Assembly: GCA_024529925.1 (NCBI GenBank)
Contig: JAFEUB010000840.1
Span: 372,001-436,000 of the forward strand
DNA from: Ophthalmolycus amberensis
Lineage: Eukaryota > Chordata > Actinopteri > Perciformes > Zoarcidae
Length of the DNA stretch: 64,000 bases
Direction: 5' to 3'
Below, one piece after another: positions 40,065-51,298 of the stretch; the stretch's first letter is position 1, and each line of letters begins with the position of its first letter. Under the pieces are notes generated by a model. That model worked only from the letters and a program-made list of their open reading frames with translations, was not told where the DNA came from and made no database searches. Made by a program: the position numbers and the translations under genes.

Positions 40065-42715
40065 TCACTTGCATTAATCAAAGCCTTGTCAGAGAAGCTA
40101 CCGCCTGGCAGAGGGTATAGACGGGTAGAGCACCATTGGGAAATTGCTGCTGTTCTTTTCCTTGCGCCTCTCTGCAACACAAAAGGCAATTTTCATATTT
40201 CCTCATGTTATGAAATTTGAATTGTCCTGCTCCAAAACACATGGCCGTATTGTTCAGAGAATTGCGGGTGCAAGGCCTTCCATCCGACTGCTTTAGTATT
40301 TTTTTTTTTACTCTCCCAGATAATTGTCAGTCATGCAGCGACTCTCTACAGTAAATGGTCAAATAAAGCTCGGCCTCTCCAGGGTTGTTATTTAACCGCT
40401 GCATGGGCCGCTGACATGATTCTAAAGAACCGATTTTGTGAGATTATGTTGGTGTTTGTCCTATACTTGCCATTAAAATGATGCGTCTCCTGTGACTGTG
40501 AATAATAATAATCACAGATTAAAGATAATACAGTTATCTCTTTATATCGTGTGGGCTGATGTATGCATTTTGCCCGGAATGCACTCAGACTACATAGCAC
40601 TCTGATAGCGACCCGAGGCTGACCACTTGGGCTCTGGTTTGAGGATATGATGTATTCCTGGAACCTACCTTGGCCGTAGGCGAGGCTATGTAGCACACAA
40701 GACATGGAAAAATGTTGAGAACGACACTACAGAGTAAAACAACTCGTTTCAAAGGGTGTTCCTCATTTCATTTCTAATTTCTGTTGTCAGCATACGTTAG
40801 CTCTCCCTAGTTAACCGTCGATGTCTCACGCTGACTTTGGACATCAAAAGGCAGAATTAGCAAAGAGATAACATCTTGATCGAAAAAGGGGGAAGGAAAA
40901 CAACAGCAAACGGTTCATGGACATTCGTTTTACATGTCAATAGGATCAATGAGGGAAAGATACTGAGCATCAAAGCGGTGCATAGGAATTAACTCCAGGT
41001 GTCCAGCGAGGAAAACAATTTCCTCTTTGATAATTAGATCACATAGAAGGAAGACTTTGATTTTAGTATTGATGAAAAGAAAATTGCAGATGAGTTGAAC
41101 CCACATTATTTAGTGTGATTTGAACATAGAAATAGTAGAATGCAGTCAACATATTGGGACATTTCTCACCTCTCTCCTGGTGGTAATACAGTATAGAAGA
41201 ATATTCTACTAAAATCAAGAAAAGCTAATTTGTAGTGTGTTAAATGGAGGCTCTTAAAGACCTAAATGCCTAAATGCAACGGACATTTTAACAGTGAGAC
41301 TGAGTGTTTCCCTTTTCTGCTGTTGCAAAATGAAACATCACCTACCTGCTGGTATGAGGCCATGGAGCGCTGCCACTGTTGTGAGGAAGGGCCATAGAGT
41401 ACAAATGTGAAAGCCTAAAGCAGGAAGAAAGCTTCAAAGGCAGGGACCAAGAAAGAGACATTCAGACAAGGAGAAGAAAGAACGTTTGGCTGTGAGACAG
41501 GAATAGCCAAGTGACTCTTCAAGTAAATGTCACACAGTAATCAGGGAAGGGTTGGGCAATAAAACGGTCCGTCTAATTATCATGAAAATAGTTTTCATTA
41601 AATCCGTCATAAACTTCATATAAAAAAAAGTATTTTTGGTATCCTCTTTTTTTCTCTCAGCTCCATCTTCACTTCCCACCTCAGCGCCGGCGCTAATTAT
41701 CAAGCAAATAAAGTCTTGCATGTTTATTAGCTTATCTGCTCCCGAAACCCGACTTCTGCTTCCCCTCACTGAACTGAGCGACGCAGTGAGTCAATCAAGA
41801 CGTTTCGGCTGGAAATGTATTCTTAACATTCCCTGGCCGAGTTTGGTTAAGGCTTCCTCGACCTGTGCAGAAATTGTAATGGAGTTACACTTTGTGGCAC
41901 ACAAGGACAGGAAAGAAAGAACATCGCCCTATTGAGCGTCCAGTCACAACCCCCGTGCCACAGGGATTTAGTCCACATTTCTTTGAGCTTTTTTCTAATT
42001 AAATTGCATAGAAAAGTGAATGGGAAATGTGTGGTTTCCTATTTCAGGAGTGAGAGAAAGAGAAGAGCGAGCATATGATGAGATTATAGAGTGTGGTAAC
42101 CCTTCACAAAATCTGTTTCCCAATAAACCTATGACAGCTAAAGTGTCTGTGCAGTATATCCCTCATTATTCACTCTTACATGTTGTTATAGTATTAAAAA
42201 GTGGTATTACATTATCATACTGAACACATGTATAAAGTAGTGGGTCTGTATTTTATTCCTAATCAGCATCCCTGTGTTTAATATTACACCCTACATCAAC
42301 TACGGAGCTGCCCGCAATGAAGATTTAAATTAGCAGCAATAAAATACCTGCATTGGCCCAAAGAACAAATGCACATTTCTAAATTTAAAGCAATGATGTC
42401 TGACTAATGTCTTTCAAACTCAACATGCACATTCTGCCCTCCCTGAAGCCCTCTCTGCATGAATATGAGATTGAATACAGCATATAGAGTACTGCTATTT
42501 ATTATCCGAGCTGACTGCTCGAATAAAAGATTAAAGCAAAAACGATAGGCATCGTTTTTTCTCAAGGCTACATTAACTTGAGTAACAGTCGGTCTATGGT
42601 TGAAGACACACTGTGCTGTAGGTTGTGTAATGTTTTAATGCAATGGATAGGTAGATCCTCTGGAGACCAACTTTCTATGTATTTGTCAATGTGCTGTTTT
42701 TATTTACTGACTGCA

Positions 42716-43272
42716 AAAACAAAACTAGTATTACTTATAATGCGTCATTATCTGCTCATAGCTCTGTATAATTATATAAATTAGCTCATATACACATTAA
42801 CATGAATCATAGGCATACTTTAAAGCATTTTCTAGTGGCTTATAAGGTCAAGTATCTTAATACTTCATAGTTAATGGTCACTCAACAAATTGGTTTTGTA
42901 AGAGTGTATTATTATTAATAGTGTATTATAATTCTCTTAGCTGTAATCTTTTTATAATGCATTCTAATCTCTGTTATAATGCATTATAATGTTACATAGA
43001 TTTAATGATTTGTCTCACTTTACTTAAAGCAAACAATGACCACTGAGAGTAACTTAGAATCACATTATGATGCATTACAACTATGGGGATTATAATACGC
43101 AGATTCTTGCAAAATGAATCCGTTAGTCTCCAGCAGTTATAAAGAATTGTGATATTTGACCTCATAGGTAATCATAATACTTTGTAATGTGTTATGATTA
43201 TTGTTATGAAGGATTATGAATATCTCAGTACTTTCTTTTTAGCTATGAGCAGATTATAAGGCATTATGAGTG
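42716..43272. mobile_element. MITE-like inverted-repeat element
   Basis: The left segment 42731-42764 (ttacttataatgcgtcat, tatctgctcatagct) and right segment 43239-43270 (agctatgagcagattata, aggcattatga) are imperfect reverse complements. The interior is AT-rich and full of 'tataatgcattataatg' and 'aatcataatactttgtaatg' variants, as in a common teleost MITE. There is no transposase frame. A 'cgcgttacc' motif just to the right (43300-43308) may belong to the terminus. Exact ends and target-site duplication were not resolved. Confidence 0.55.
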
Positions 43273-43699
43273 TGTTTATAGAGACACGGCCATCACAGAA
43301 CGCGTTACCGTTTCAACTCAACTATGTCAATTGAAGAATACTCATGGAACTGGGAACTGGACTTACATGATAATCATGAACTTGAAACTCTTATGTTCGT
43401 GATAAATGATTGTTTTGTATTTTTTTATTTTTTTTGCATTGGCAGCTGCTGCAGATCAATATTGTGTTGTCAAGGTTCAGATTGCAATTTCCAGCCAGTA
43501 ATTGGCCAGCAAGCCGAACATATTGTTGTGGGCAGAGGCATGAATCTGTTCTCCACACAAGCATTTCACAAACACCTCTGTGCACCAACAGAGGAACGGT
43601 TATATTACTTACAAAAGCAGCTACATCATTATTTAGAGCCGATTCCTCCCCGTCCTCCGACCAATGTTTCGAATCTATTTTATCTGGAGATGACTTGTG

Positions 43700-43827
43700 C
43701 ATGTCACAGTTTGACAAAGCCTTCGCGTTGGTTGACATATCACACCGCATATCAACTTCTCAATTGGAGGAGCTGGTGCATAACGTGATCTGTCAGCAGG
43801 TGCTAAGGCTTTGTCAAATGCAGTGAT
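43700..43827. repeat. Imperfect palindrome of about 128 bp centred on CAATTG
   Basis: The arms are symmetrical about 43763/43764. The left arm has tttgacaaagcc at 43710-43721 and the right arm its exact complement ggctttgtcaaa at 43807-43818; intervening sequence is partly matched. As a result, both strands read similar 42-residue peptides (plus strand CMSQFDKAFA..., minus strand CITAFDKALA...). Origin is unknown. It lies next to the MITE-like element. Confidence 0.6.
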
Positions 43828-44970
43828 ACAAAAGGCAGTCTTGGAATAAAGGAACTGTAAGACAAAAATGGTGGACGGTGAGAGAACTGACAGGAGGTGT
43901 GCCGTCACCCACTGGACCATCAGCGGCTTCTCCTGACGTGCCTCCGGCCGACATGTCCACTCATCAGTCAGTAAGAGGCTCGCCTGCTGAGGGAAATTGC
44001 CGGGATTCAGACCTCACCGCATCTGGAAAAAGGAGACATGGGCCCTAACCCTAACGCACAATACCAATTCTCATCCCGGCATCACCTTCTGTGGACTCAA
44101 GAACTGATTAACCTGATAACCCGAAACGTTGAACCATTAATGCTTAGAGACCAAACAGAGACAGAATGATCTCCACGGCTGTGTAAAGCGAGGCATTCTA
44201 ATAGTTGAAAAATAAACTTTTCCACGAAAGCAGGTGATGCTGTGTATGTGAACCATTGCACATAAAGCCCGCTGCATTAAAAAACAATGCCAATACCAAT
44301 CATCTACAGAATAACGCCGCAGTATTATAACTAAAAGCACAGCCTTATCTCACATGTCACTGATAGGTAAGGGTGACAGATCCTTTGAGCCAACGCATTC
44401 TAATTTTGCTCCTGAGACGTGAAAGAGTCTGAGGTTACAAGCTCTGCCATTGTTCTTTTGCATCCCATTCCACGTCAACACTATGTTTGCGTGCTTGTAG
44501 CAAGGTTCCCGCTGTTAAAAAATGCTCCCCTCTGGAGGAAACTAAAATAAAAAAGACAGTTTTTGTTGGTAGCTTCTGCTTACTGTGAGAAACTGTTCTG
44601 AACACTTGAATAACAAGACTTGACATGTCATAGCTACAGAAATGCAATACAAAACCCCGGTTTCTTCACACAACCACCGACTGCATTCGCACCCAGTTAT
44701 TACACTGATAGTCACCACCAGGCGCTAATGTCTGCTCAGATGTGGGATATTTCCTCTTTTTGCTTTTTGTACCTTGAAACATTTTAGTCATTTGCCACAT
44801 AAACTGTTTGCAGGGACCGCAACGATACCATTAATATCACTCAAGCGCTCCCAAACGATAGTAGCTGTTTTTCTCCACGTTATCCCTCTGTGAGCCGTGG
44901 GTCTCTCGTATATTTGTTCGCCATCGATCATAGCGGTGTGGCGCACGCACGCACTGGAAAAGCAGCCGGT

Positions 44971-44985
44971 GGGGGGGGGGGGGGG
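44971..44985. repeat. G15 homopolymer
   Basis: Fifteen consecutive G follow 'gcgcacgcacgcac'. It is a likely sequencing-error hotspot. Confidence 0.9.
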
Positions 44986-47316
44986 AGAGGCAGCGTTTGC
45001 AATCAAACAGAGAGGAGCAGTGTGACATCTCAGGAAGAGGCAGCTTCCCCCATGACCGTGGGCAGGGGATCAGACGATGAGGAAGCCTGCCTCAGACACT
45101 CAACACCTCCCACTGGCACGCTGATGCAAGCAGCATGCAAACCCACCCCTCACATGTATCTGTCAGCCTGGGGGGATGGGGTTAAGCTCTGTGTGTACCC
45201 CCACTCTGTAACTGCACTGTGGAGTGCTAGTTGTGCTTCTGCAGTAGAGGTGCTTTTAGAAGCTCTGCTAAGGTTCACTGTGAGTCGCTGATGTTGCTAC
45301 TGAAGGTGGTAGAAGGTTGAAATGACTGTGGTTTTTTTTCATGATATTGCTTTAAGCAAGCAGATGGGTCTGACCCAATATAAAAGGAGAAAGCTACAGG
45401 TGCAGTCTATCTCCGAGTCCAGAGCAAAGGAATTCTGCTGTGCAGAGAGTCATAAATGTCTTCGAGTCACTGCTCTTCAAAACCAAATCACAAGCTCTCT
45501 ATATCCAGTCAGCCTGTTCCAGCCACTGGCGTAATAGTGCCGTGGCTTTCCCCATCTGTCCTCCATTGTCCAACTTGGCTCTCCATCCATGACATACAAG
45601 ACTATAGTCTCTAAAGGGTTGGTTCCAGACTGTGAGCAGATTTATTTCAGGTCTAGGTACAGTACAGGGGAAAGCACGCTTGAGTGGGTGAGAAAATACC
45701 AATTTTCCCACCGTGCCTTTGGCTGCTCCTTTCACCCAAGTGTTGACTCATTTTGCTTCCTCGCGTCCAAGCAAATATTCAAACAGTGGTCGTTTCAGCT
45801 CAGTGTGGGAGTGTGTTTGGATGTGCGGAGCAGACGGTATTCGGCCACACTGTAAGTGGGCACTACAGCTACAGATGGCTAATAGCCGCAGCTAAAGGCA
45901 GACGCAAGAGTGTAATTTATCAGTATTGATTTCTAGCGCGAGCGAATGTAAAAAAAACAAAAACATGCGCTTTCACAAATGATACACTCTGTCACATGCC
46001 ACGGGACAAGCACTTCATTATTATTACATGTTTTTTTTGCGAGTTGACTTGTGTGACTGGAAATGACAATCACTATAAAACGCTAATGACAGCACACAGC
46101 AACAATTACTCCAACACGACACGTTGCAGTTGAATATAGACCCCTCATTTGTCTATTCGGAACAGACAATATGTCAGAGCTACTTTATAAATACAACCAT
46201 ATAACCTTTTGATGAAACACTAACAGACAAGCTAATGGCCCACTAAAATAGCTGACATTAGAGCATCTATGTTCTCTGTTGATGGCGTGCGATATGTGAT
46301 TTGGCGCTGTCAGAAGAAAATGGCAGACTTTGGCAAGCTAGACGGCGTATTTAGCTGTCATTGCTGATTTTCTGGCCCCTGATGACGATGACGAGCATGG
46401 TTCAGAATGTGCTTTAACTGCTGTCAGTGGTGCGCGGCATAATTTTTGCATTACATGCTTTCTTTCTGGCATTTCATTACATTAAGTCCAAATTTTAATT
46501 TCTAAAAACACAGTCAACCTAAAGTCAATTATACCAACCTGACAGTCCGTGAGGATTGCGGCAACCAGTGTTAACCTTTCTGTCTTTTATCCCGTCTTTT
46601 GTGAGATTGAATGAGTTAAAAGAGAAATTACACACACAATATGCGACACGGCTAACTGAGTTGTGCATAGGCCCCTTGCACACATACACTGGCAATGTCT
46701 TATTCATGAAGGAAGAAAAATGCCCAGCTGTGGCACGTAAAGTGTTTTGAAAAACATCTGTCAATGTACCTCTTTTTTTCCTCCCCCGCACACATATTTG
46801 GAGTCGTGGAGCCACGCAGACTTTTACACTGGGGCGCTTGGTGTGGCACAAACCTCCTGGAAGCTGTGGAGAGGTTTTCATCAAGTGTGAAATCCTTTTG
46901 GAGTAGATGCCTGCACGACTGTGCTTGTGCTTAGAAGCGTAGTCCTCAACCCTCTCCCCCAACTCTCTTCCCATGAACATCTTTTGTATCAAGAGTCCAC
47001 TTCGCTGCAGTGATGCATACAGACGGCGCTCTTAGCGGAGCTGAGAAAATGAAACTCCAATCATCATGCATGAGGCAGCGCACACAGGCACACTCTTGCC
47101 TTGTCTTTTTTTTCGAGCTCCGTATTCGGTTTCTTCTCCGTTAATCAGGCATAAAAGTGTCGTTCATTCATTTGAAAGGAATCATTGACATTGGCCTTGT
47201 AAACAGAGAGACGAATTTGCCACTTAAAGCATGATGATATCATTAAGCAAGATTAAGGCAGAACGTTGCTCAAAGTAAATGTATTAACCTAAACATCGAG
47301 CAAATTTCGGATTATT

Positions 47317-47365
47317 GGAACAATGAGATTAACGGAACAATGAGATTAACGGCAACAATAGATTG
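47317..47365 (+). repeat. 17-bp tandem duplication
   Basis: Unit ggaacaatgagattaac occurs twice exactly (47317-47333, 47334-47350), followed by a degenerate third copy (ggcaacaatagattgag). Confidence 0.8.
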
Positions 47366-47657
47366 AGCTATGCATTCTATCACAAACAATGGGACGATTG
47401 TATATGGATTACCCATGAGGAATGAATATTCTCGACATGAATAAGGAAAATGAGGACAAATACCTTCTACTACTTTTGTTAAAAGTAAAATCTTAAATCA
47501 TACCATCGCACAAGATGTCTGACTCTGGCTTTTGATTGATTGAAGTCTTGGTCAGAAGCAGTTCTTTTTCTTTTTTCGGCCTCAGAGCTCTGGCATTTTG
47601 TGGCATAATTACCTATAGCCGTCGGTCATGAGTACAATACTGACAATGATATGTCTC

Positions 47658-47684
47658 ACAGGCTTACTGTCAGGGTAAGCCTGT
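47658..47684. repeat. 10-bp perfect hairpin
   Basis: The arms acaggcttac and gtaagcctgt flank a 7-base loop. It is isolated, in intronic DNA. Confidence 0.6.
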
Positions 47685-48500
47685 CGCTCCACTAGTTGCG
47701 AGCCCTCACTACTGCCTCTTGATACGTCATCTCTTGTGGTTGCATCATTTTGCATGCAGCAACAATCTTTCTGCCGATTGTGCGTGCGGCACCGAGCCCC
47801 TCCGCTTTCCCCAACGTCTGCTCTCTTTAGCGCGCCGTCCCGTAGCCACAGAACAAGACGTCCGTGATGGACGTGTTCTCTAGCGGCTCGGACAGTGGCG
47901 GCGCTTTACAGTAATGCATTCATCACAGCAATCAAAAGTTTACACGGGGGCTTGACGTCTCAGACTCACAGATCTTAGTCGTCTGCTCTTCTCCTCGCTG
48001 ACATTGATTTGTCTGTCTTCGTCTGAGTCTGAAGGGATAACTAAGATAAATTGAGAGGTATTTCCATTAAATCTGGGCTGTGTGTTTAGCTCGTCAACAG
48101 GTGGGCTGCTTAACAAGTCTATTAGCTGCCAGCTGCACATTTCTGGTCAACAAATACATGGGTTCTTCAGTGCGGTTTTTGCTTTCAGAAACCGTGTCGT
48201 TCTCTTGAGGGATCATGGAAGCAAACTCATTTCGGAGCTTTCACAGCTTGTACATTTAAATGAGGTCACTGGGTCGTGGACCCATTTATTTAATTAGGGA
48301 CAGTTGAACAAAAATATGGATGATAATCAAGGGCAGGGGAACTCATTTCAGCACTGTCAATCAATAACTCATTCAACAAGGCTTTTGCCCAAAGGGATCC
48401 AGCAGTCACCCTTTTAACCAAACACTGTTTGTCTGTAGTATGTTTTCATTCTCACTTGTCTTTTTCTAATGTTGACGCATACTTGAAGCATCATTTACAG

Positions 48501-48571
48501 CAGTGGTTCTCAACTGGTCTGGCTGCGGGACCCACCATCACCCCTTAATGACAAGCCGGGACCCACTACCC

Positions 48572-48574
<3 letters not shown>
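48501..48574 (+). mobile_element. hAT-like transposon terminus fragment
   Basis: It begins CAGTGGTTCTCAACTGG, the typical terminal inverted repeat of a hAT (Charlie-like) non-autonomous family, and carries gcgggaccca further in. It is homologous to the palindrome arm at 48694-48724 in direct orientation. It breaks off into the (TA)n tract. Confidence 0.6.

Positions 48575-48664
<90 letters not shown>
48575..48664. repeat. (TA)45 microsatellite
   Basis: About 90 bases of uninterrupted TA lie between a hAT-like terminus and a perfect palindrome. Confidence 0.95.
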
Positions 48665-48666
<2 letters not shown>

Positions 48667-48667
<1 letters not shown>

Positions 48668-48687
48668 TATGCTGTATGCTGTATGCT
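48667..48687 (+). repeat. 7-bp tandem repeat (gtatgct)3
   Basis: Three exact copies of gtatgct lie between the TA tract and the palindrome. The last copy forms part of the palindrome's left arm. Confidence 0.8.
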
Positions 48688-48773
48688 GTAAATCAGTGAT
48701 TCTCAACTGGTGGGTCGCGACCCAAAAGTGGGTCGCGACCCACCAGTTGAGAATCACTGATTTACAGCATACA
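48680..48773. mobile_element. Perfect 45-bp-arm palindrome with hAT-like ends
   Basis: The arms 48680-48724 and 48729-48773 are exact reverse complements around a 4-base loop (aaag). Within each arm is a hAT-like terminus, cagtgattctcaactggtgg then gtcgcgaccca, spanning 48694-48759 in all. The palindrome continues 14 bases beyond both termini into the flank (tgtatgctgtaaat and its complement), so the flanks are inverted rather than directly repeated as a target-site duplication would be. Confidence 0.85.
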
Positions 48774-49020
48774 AATCACATGTTGGAGAGGATCAATACA
48801 TTTACTGTATCAAACATGTTCACAATACAGTGATGTATTACGAACACACCAGACACAGTGCTGATGCTTCTAAACGACATAGACACAGCACGCCAGCTCC
48901 TGAATGTATCACAGCAGCGAGTGGACGACGCACACAGCAGTGCTCATTACACAGTGCATAGCAACAGCTACATAGCAACTGCTGCTGACTGCTTAGCAAC
49001 AGCTGCAAAGACATCAAAGA

Positions 49021-49044
49021 GGGGGGGGGACGGGGACGGGGGGG
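49021..49044 (+). promoter_or_regulatory. G-rich tract (G-quadruplex-capable) upstream of exon B
   Basis: The runs G9, G4 and G7 are separated by AC dinucleotides, and the nine-G run can supply two tracts. The segment ends 132 bases before the exon B splice acceptor, on the transcribed-sense strand. Intronic G-runs are known splicing modulators; a role here is inference. Confidence 0.4.
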
Positions 49045-49176
49045 TTGCATGGCATGTTTCGGATGACACCATTTCTGTTCACAAATGTCTTTTTACAACT
49101 TTCTTTTATGAATGTTGATGTTTATCACGGTGAAGCTCTCTCTGATGGTGCCGTTTGCTCTCTCTCCTGCCCACAG

Positions 49177-49547
49177 ATATCCGCTCCCTCCCTGATGTGA
49201 CAATGACCGGAAACTGTACAAACGAGTGCAGCGAATTGGGCCACTCGGACGCCTGCTGGATGCCCGGGCATCCCTCCCCGGTACGCAAGACCAGGAACCC
49301 CCCGAAACTCTCCACCTTCGTGCCTTACCAGGAGAGAGGGAGCCTGGGACGCCTGGCCAACGGGAGCGCCAGGCTGGGTGGCGAGGAGCACCGGTCGCGC
49401 CTTCCGCCCTCCCGCAGTGCCTATTCCAACAGCGGTCACGACGCCGGTCAGGACTGCCCCTTAGAGGAGATGCCCCTGAGCGTAGCCTCCGAGTTCCCGC
49501 CCACCTCCCCTTCTGCCCACACTCCAAAAAGAGAAATCTACCTGTGA
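49177..49547 (+). CDS. pcdh1: Protocadherin-1-like terminal coding exon (C-terminus, stop TGA)
   Basis: The last coding segment begins after tctctcctgcccacag at 49176 and completes a split Asp codon (g|at) with exon A, which confirms the phase-1 junction. It encodes 123 residues including that Asp and stops with TGA at 49545-49547. Residues 14-30 (49215-49265) read CTNECSELGHSDACWMP, the conserved block called CM2 in delta protocadherins. LSTFVPYQERG follows at residues 45-55, then a Ser/Gly/Arg-rich variable region, an LEEMPL block and a KREIYL end. STFVPYQ and KREIYL point to PCDH1; as I remember it, PCDH7 ends RREVYL. The last residues (I-Y-L) fit a class II PDZ ligand, which is inference. 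The exon is far more GC-rich than its flanks, which explains long open shadow frames in the other frames. Teleosts often keep two pcdh1 copies (a/b); which one this is cannot be told here. Confidence 0.9.
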
Positions 49548-50032
49548 GGAGTATCGTCATCCCAATGAAGGAAAGGCGCACCCACTTCAGGAGGAGAAAC
49601 AGGCTGTCCACATGCTAAAGCCAATGCCCGTTTTGTAGGTAACAATAGGCTGTGACTCATTCAATCACTGGCATGAACACTTGCTTTTTGTCATTTCCTC
49701 CTTAAATTATTAATTTATTAGCATATTTATTAAGAATTCCACAAAGTTAATTGATGCATTCACTCATTTATTTATACAAAATCCTGAAGGATACGATTCT
49801 AACAGATCAAAAGGAAATGCAGATGGTAATTGCTACTTTAGTAGTGACTAATTATTGTTGTAGTTAGCCAAGTCCCATTCTGTGAAGTGATCTCTTGAAT
49901 TTGAAAGTTGTGATCAGTGCTCTTGTGCCATTATTAGATATCATTTTATTAGACAGCTAGTCAGGCCCTATCAGAAGGCATAACACTTTTGAATAACAAT
50001 CAAATGAAACGGTCTATCTTAATGTACAGTGC

Positions 50033-50040
50033 TGTAAATA
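50033..50040 (+). promoter_or_regulatory. Pumilio-response-like octamer TGTAAATA in 3'UTR
   Basis: An exact match to the PUM consensus UGUANAUA, about 490 bases after the stop codon. It is one of four such octamers in the predicted 3'UTR. PUM proteins usually repress or destabilise mRNAs through this site. Function here is inferred from motif only. Confidence 0.4.
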
Positions 50041-50230
50041 CATTTCAATGGTGTGTTCTACATATATTTTTGTGTCTGGCATAAGCTGAAAAAAAAGAAA
50101 AAAAAAGGCCTCCGAATTTTTACATATTTGAGCTTTTCTTTGCTGCTGCTGTTTAAACTTGATCGAAACCGTCTCCAGAAGTGAAGGTATAGATATCGTG
50201 GAAGGCATTTATTCGCTCTTTACAATTAAA

Positions 50231-50248
50231 CACACACACACACACACC
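50231..50248. repeat. (CA)9 microsatellite in 3'UTR
   Basis: A short CA run inside the predicted 3'UTR; CA-repeats can bind hnRNP L. Confidence 0.85.
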
Positions 50249-51290
50249 TTTGACTCCCAATCACAGTAGAATGGCCTTTTTACCTCGACTCCCTGCAGAA
50301 CTCTGCCACTGGTGGAGAAATCTGTGTGGCAACATTTAAACTGACATTATGCTCCACTGAGTCTCAACACTGTGACCTATGGTTCATCATGAAAACGGTT
50401 GACTTGGCCACAGTACCCCCGGAGTATCAGTGACCAAATGCAGAGCGCTCGCTAGGCACATTCTGATTGGCTTTCTCATATACCACCTTGTGAGACACTC
50501 TGTTGATGAAATCATACCAGTGGAGCAGTTTCAAAAGCTCCTCTCCTCTCTGTCGTGACAATTAGACAGGCTCTCACAGTCCTTTCCCCCCCTAAAGCTC
50601 ATAGTCATGATCTATAAGAAGATCTGCCGATCTAATGGATGCATCAAGAGGTATATCTACATTGAAGGGCACTTGAGCGAGGACAACCATGGGAGATATT
50701 GAGCGTGCATGGAAGTTAATATCACGTCCATGTTCTACACGAGTGCTCTGTGTACTCTGTCGAGAGTACTTTTCTTCCTTTTTTTTAAAATAGCAGTTCT
50801 CACTCGATATAAACTCTTAAAGAGGTGAATTAAATGCACAGTGTAGACCTTGACGTTCTATCGAATAGATATATTGTCAGACAATTGGGGAGTTATTGTC
50901 AGTAGCAGGAGGGTTTTGGAAGAAATATTTGATTTCATGTCGGTGATAAATATCTGCAAATGCAGACTATTAGTGAGCTTAAACAAAAGGTTTAGATAGT
51001 AGGACTGCAACTCCTGCTAATTATGATTTCCCCTCTATTGAGGACAACATGCTTAATAAATTAGCAGGCATTTTTCCTCTTCTGGCTATTGAACAGAGAA
51101 TCAAAAATGAGGGCATGCCCGTGGGCTTCATTTATCTTTGCAAAGAATTTCCAAGTGAATCTGAAGGATACGTCTGAAGGACACCGTGTTTTAGTCAGTA
51201 ATTGGGTGTTAATGATGACAACACTAGCCTGCCTTACAACATGGCAGAGCTGGCCGCTGTCTTTGATATGAACATTGATTTGATTAGATT

Positions 51291-51298
51291 TGTAGATA
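51291..51298 (+). promoter_or_regulatory. Pumilio-response-like octamer TGTAGATA in 3'UTR
   Basis: The second exact UGUANAUA match in the predicted 3'UTR, in the context gatttgtagatacc. Confidence 0.4.

Larger units (their letters stand above)
31736..49176 (+). other. pcdh1: Intron between the two pcdh1-like exons
   Basis: The 17.4 kb intron has donor gtacgc at 31736 and acceptor tgcccacag ending at 49176, phase 1. No exon was recognised inside it, and the joined peptide is continuous in family alignments from memory (EN-D-IRSLPDV), so no intermediate coding exon is needed. It holds several repeats annotated separately. Stretches such as 32050-34050, 36650-42700 and 43900-47900 show only microsatellites, homopolymers and unique-looking AT-rich DNA. 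Confidence 0.8.

Noticed and set aside
44043..44055. ccctaaccctaac, telomere-like
   Set aside because: Only two units; not an interstitial telomere array.
44890..45291. 133-codon plus frame with a GC-richer middle (45000-45180)
   Set aside because: Briefly considered as an extra pcdh1 tail exon, but it has no delta-protocadherin motif, and the A-B junction is already continuous.
46525..46992. 155-codon minus frame
   Set aside because: No motifs; unsupported.
49093..49611. 172-codon minus-strand frame over exon B
   Set aside because: Antisense shadow of the GC-rich coding exon; no independent support.
49226..49618. 130-codon plus frame overlapping exon B in a different frame
   Set aside because: The frame of exon B is fixed by the phase match to exon A and by family motifs; this is a GC-driven shadow.
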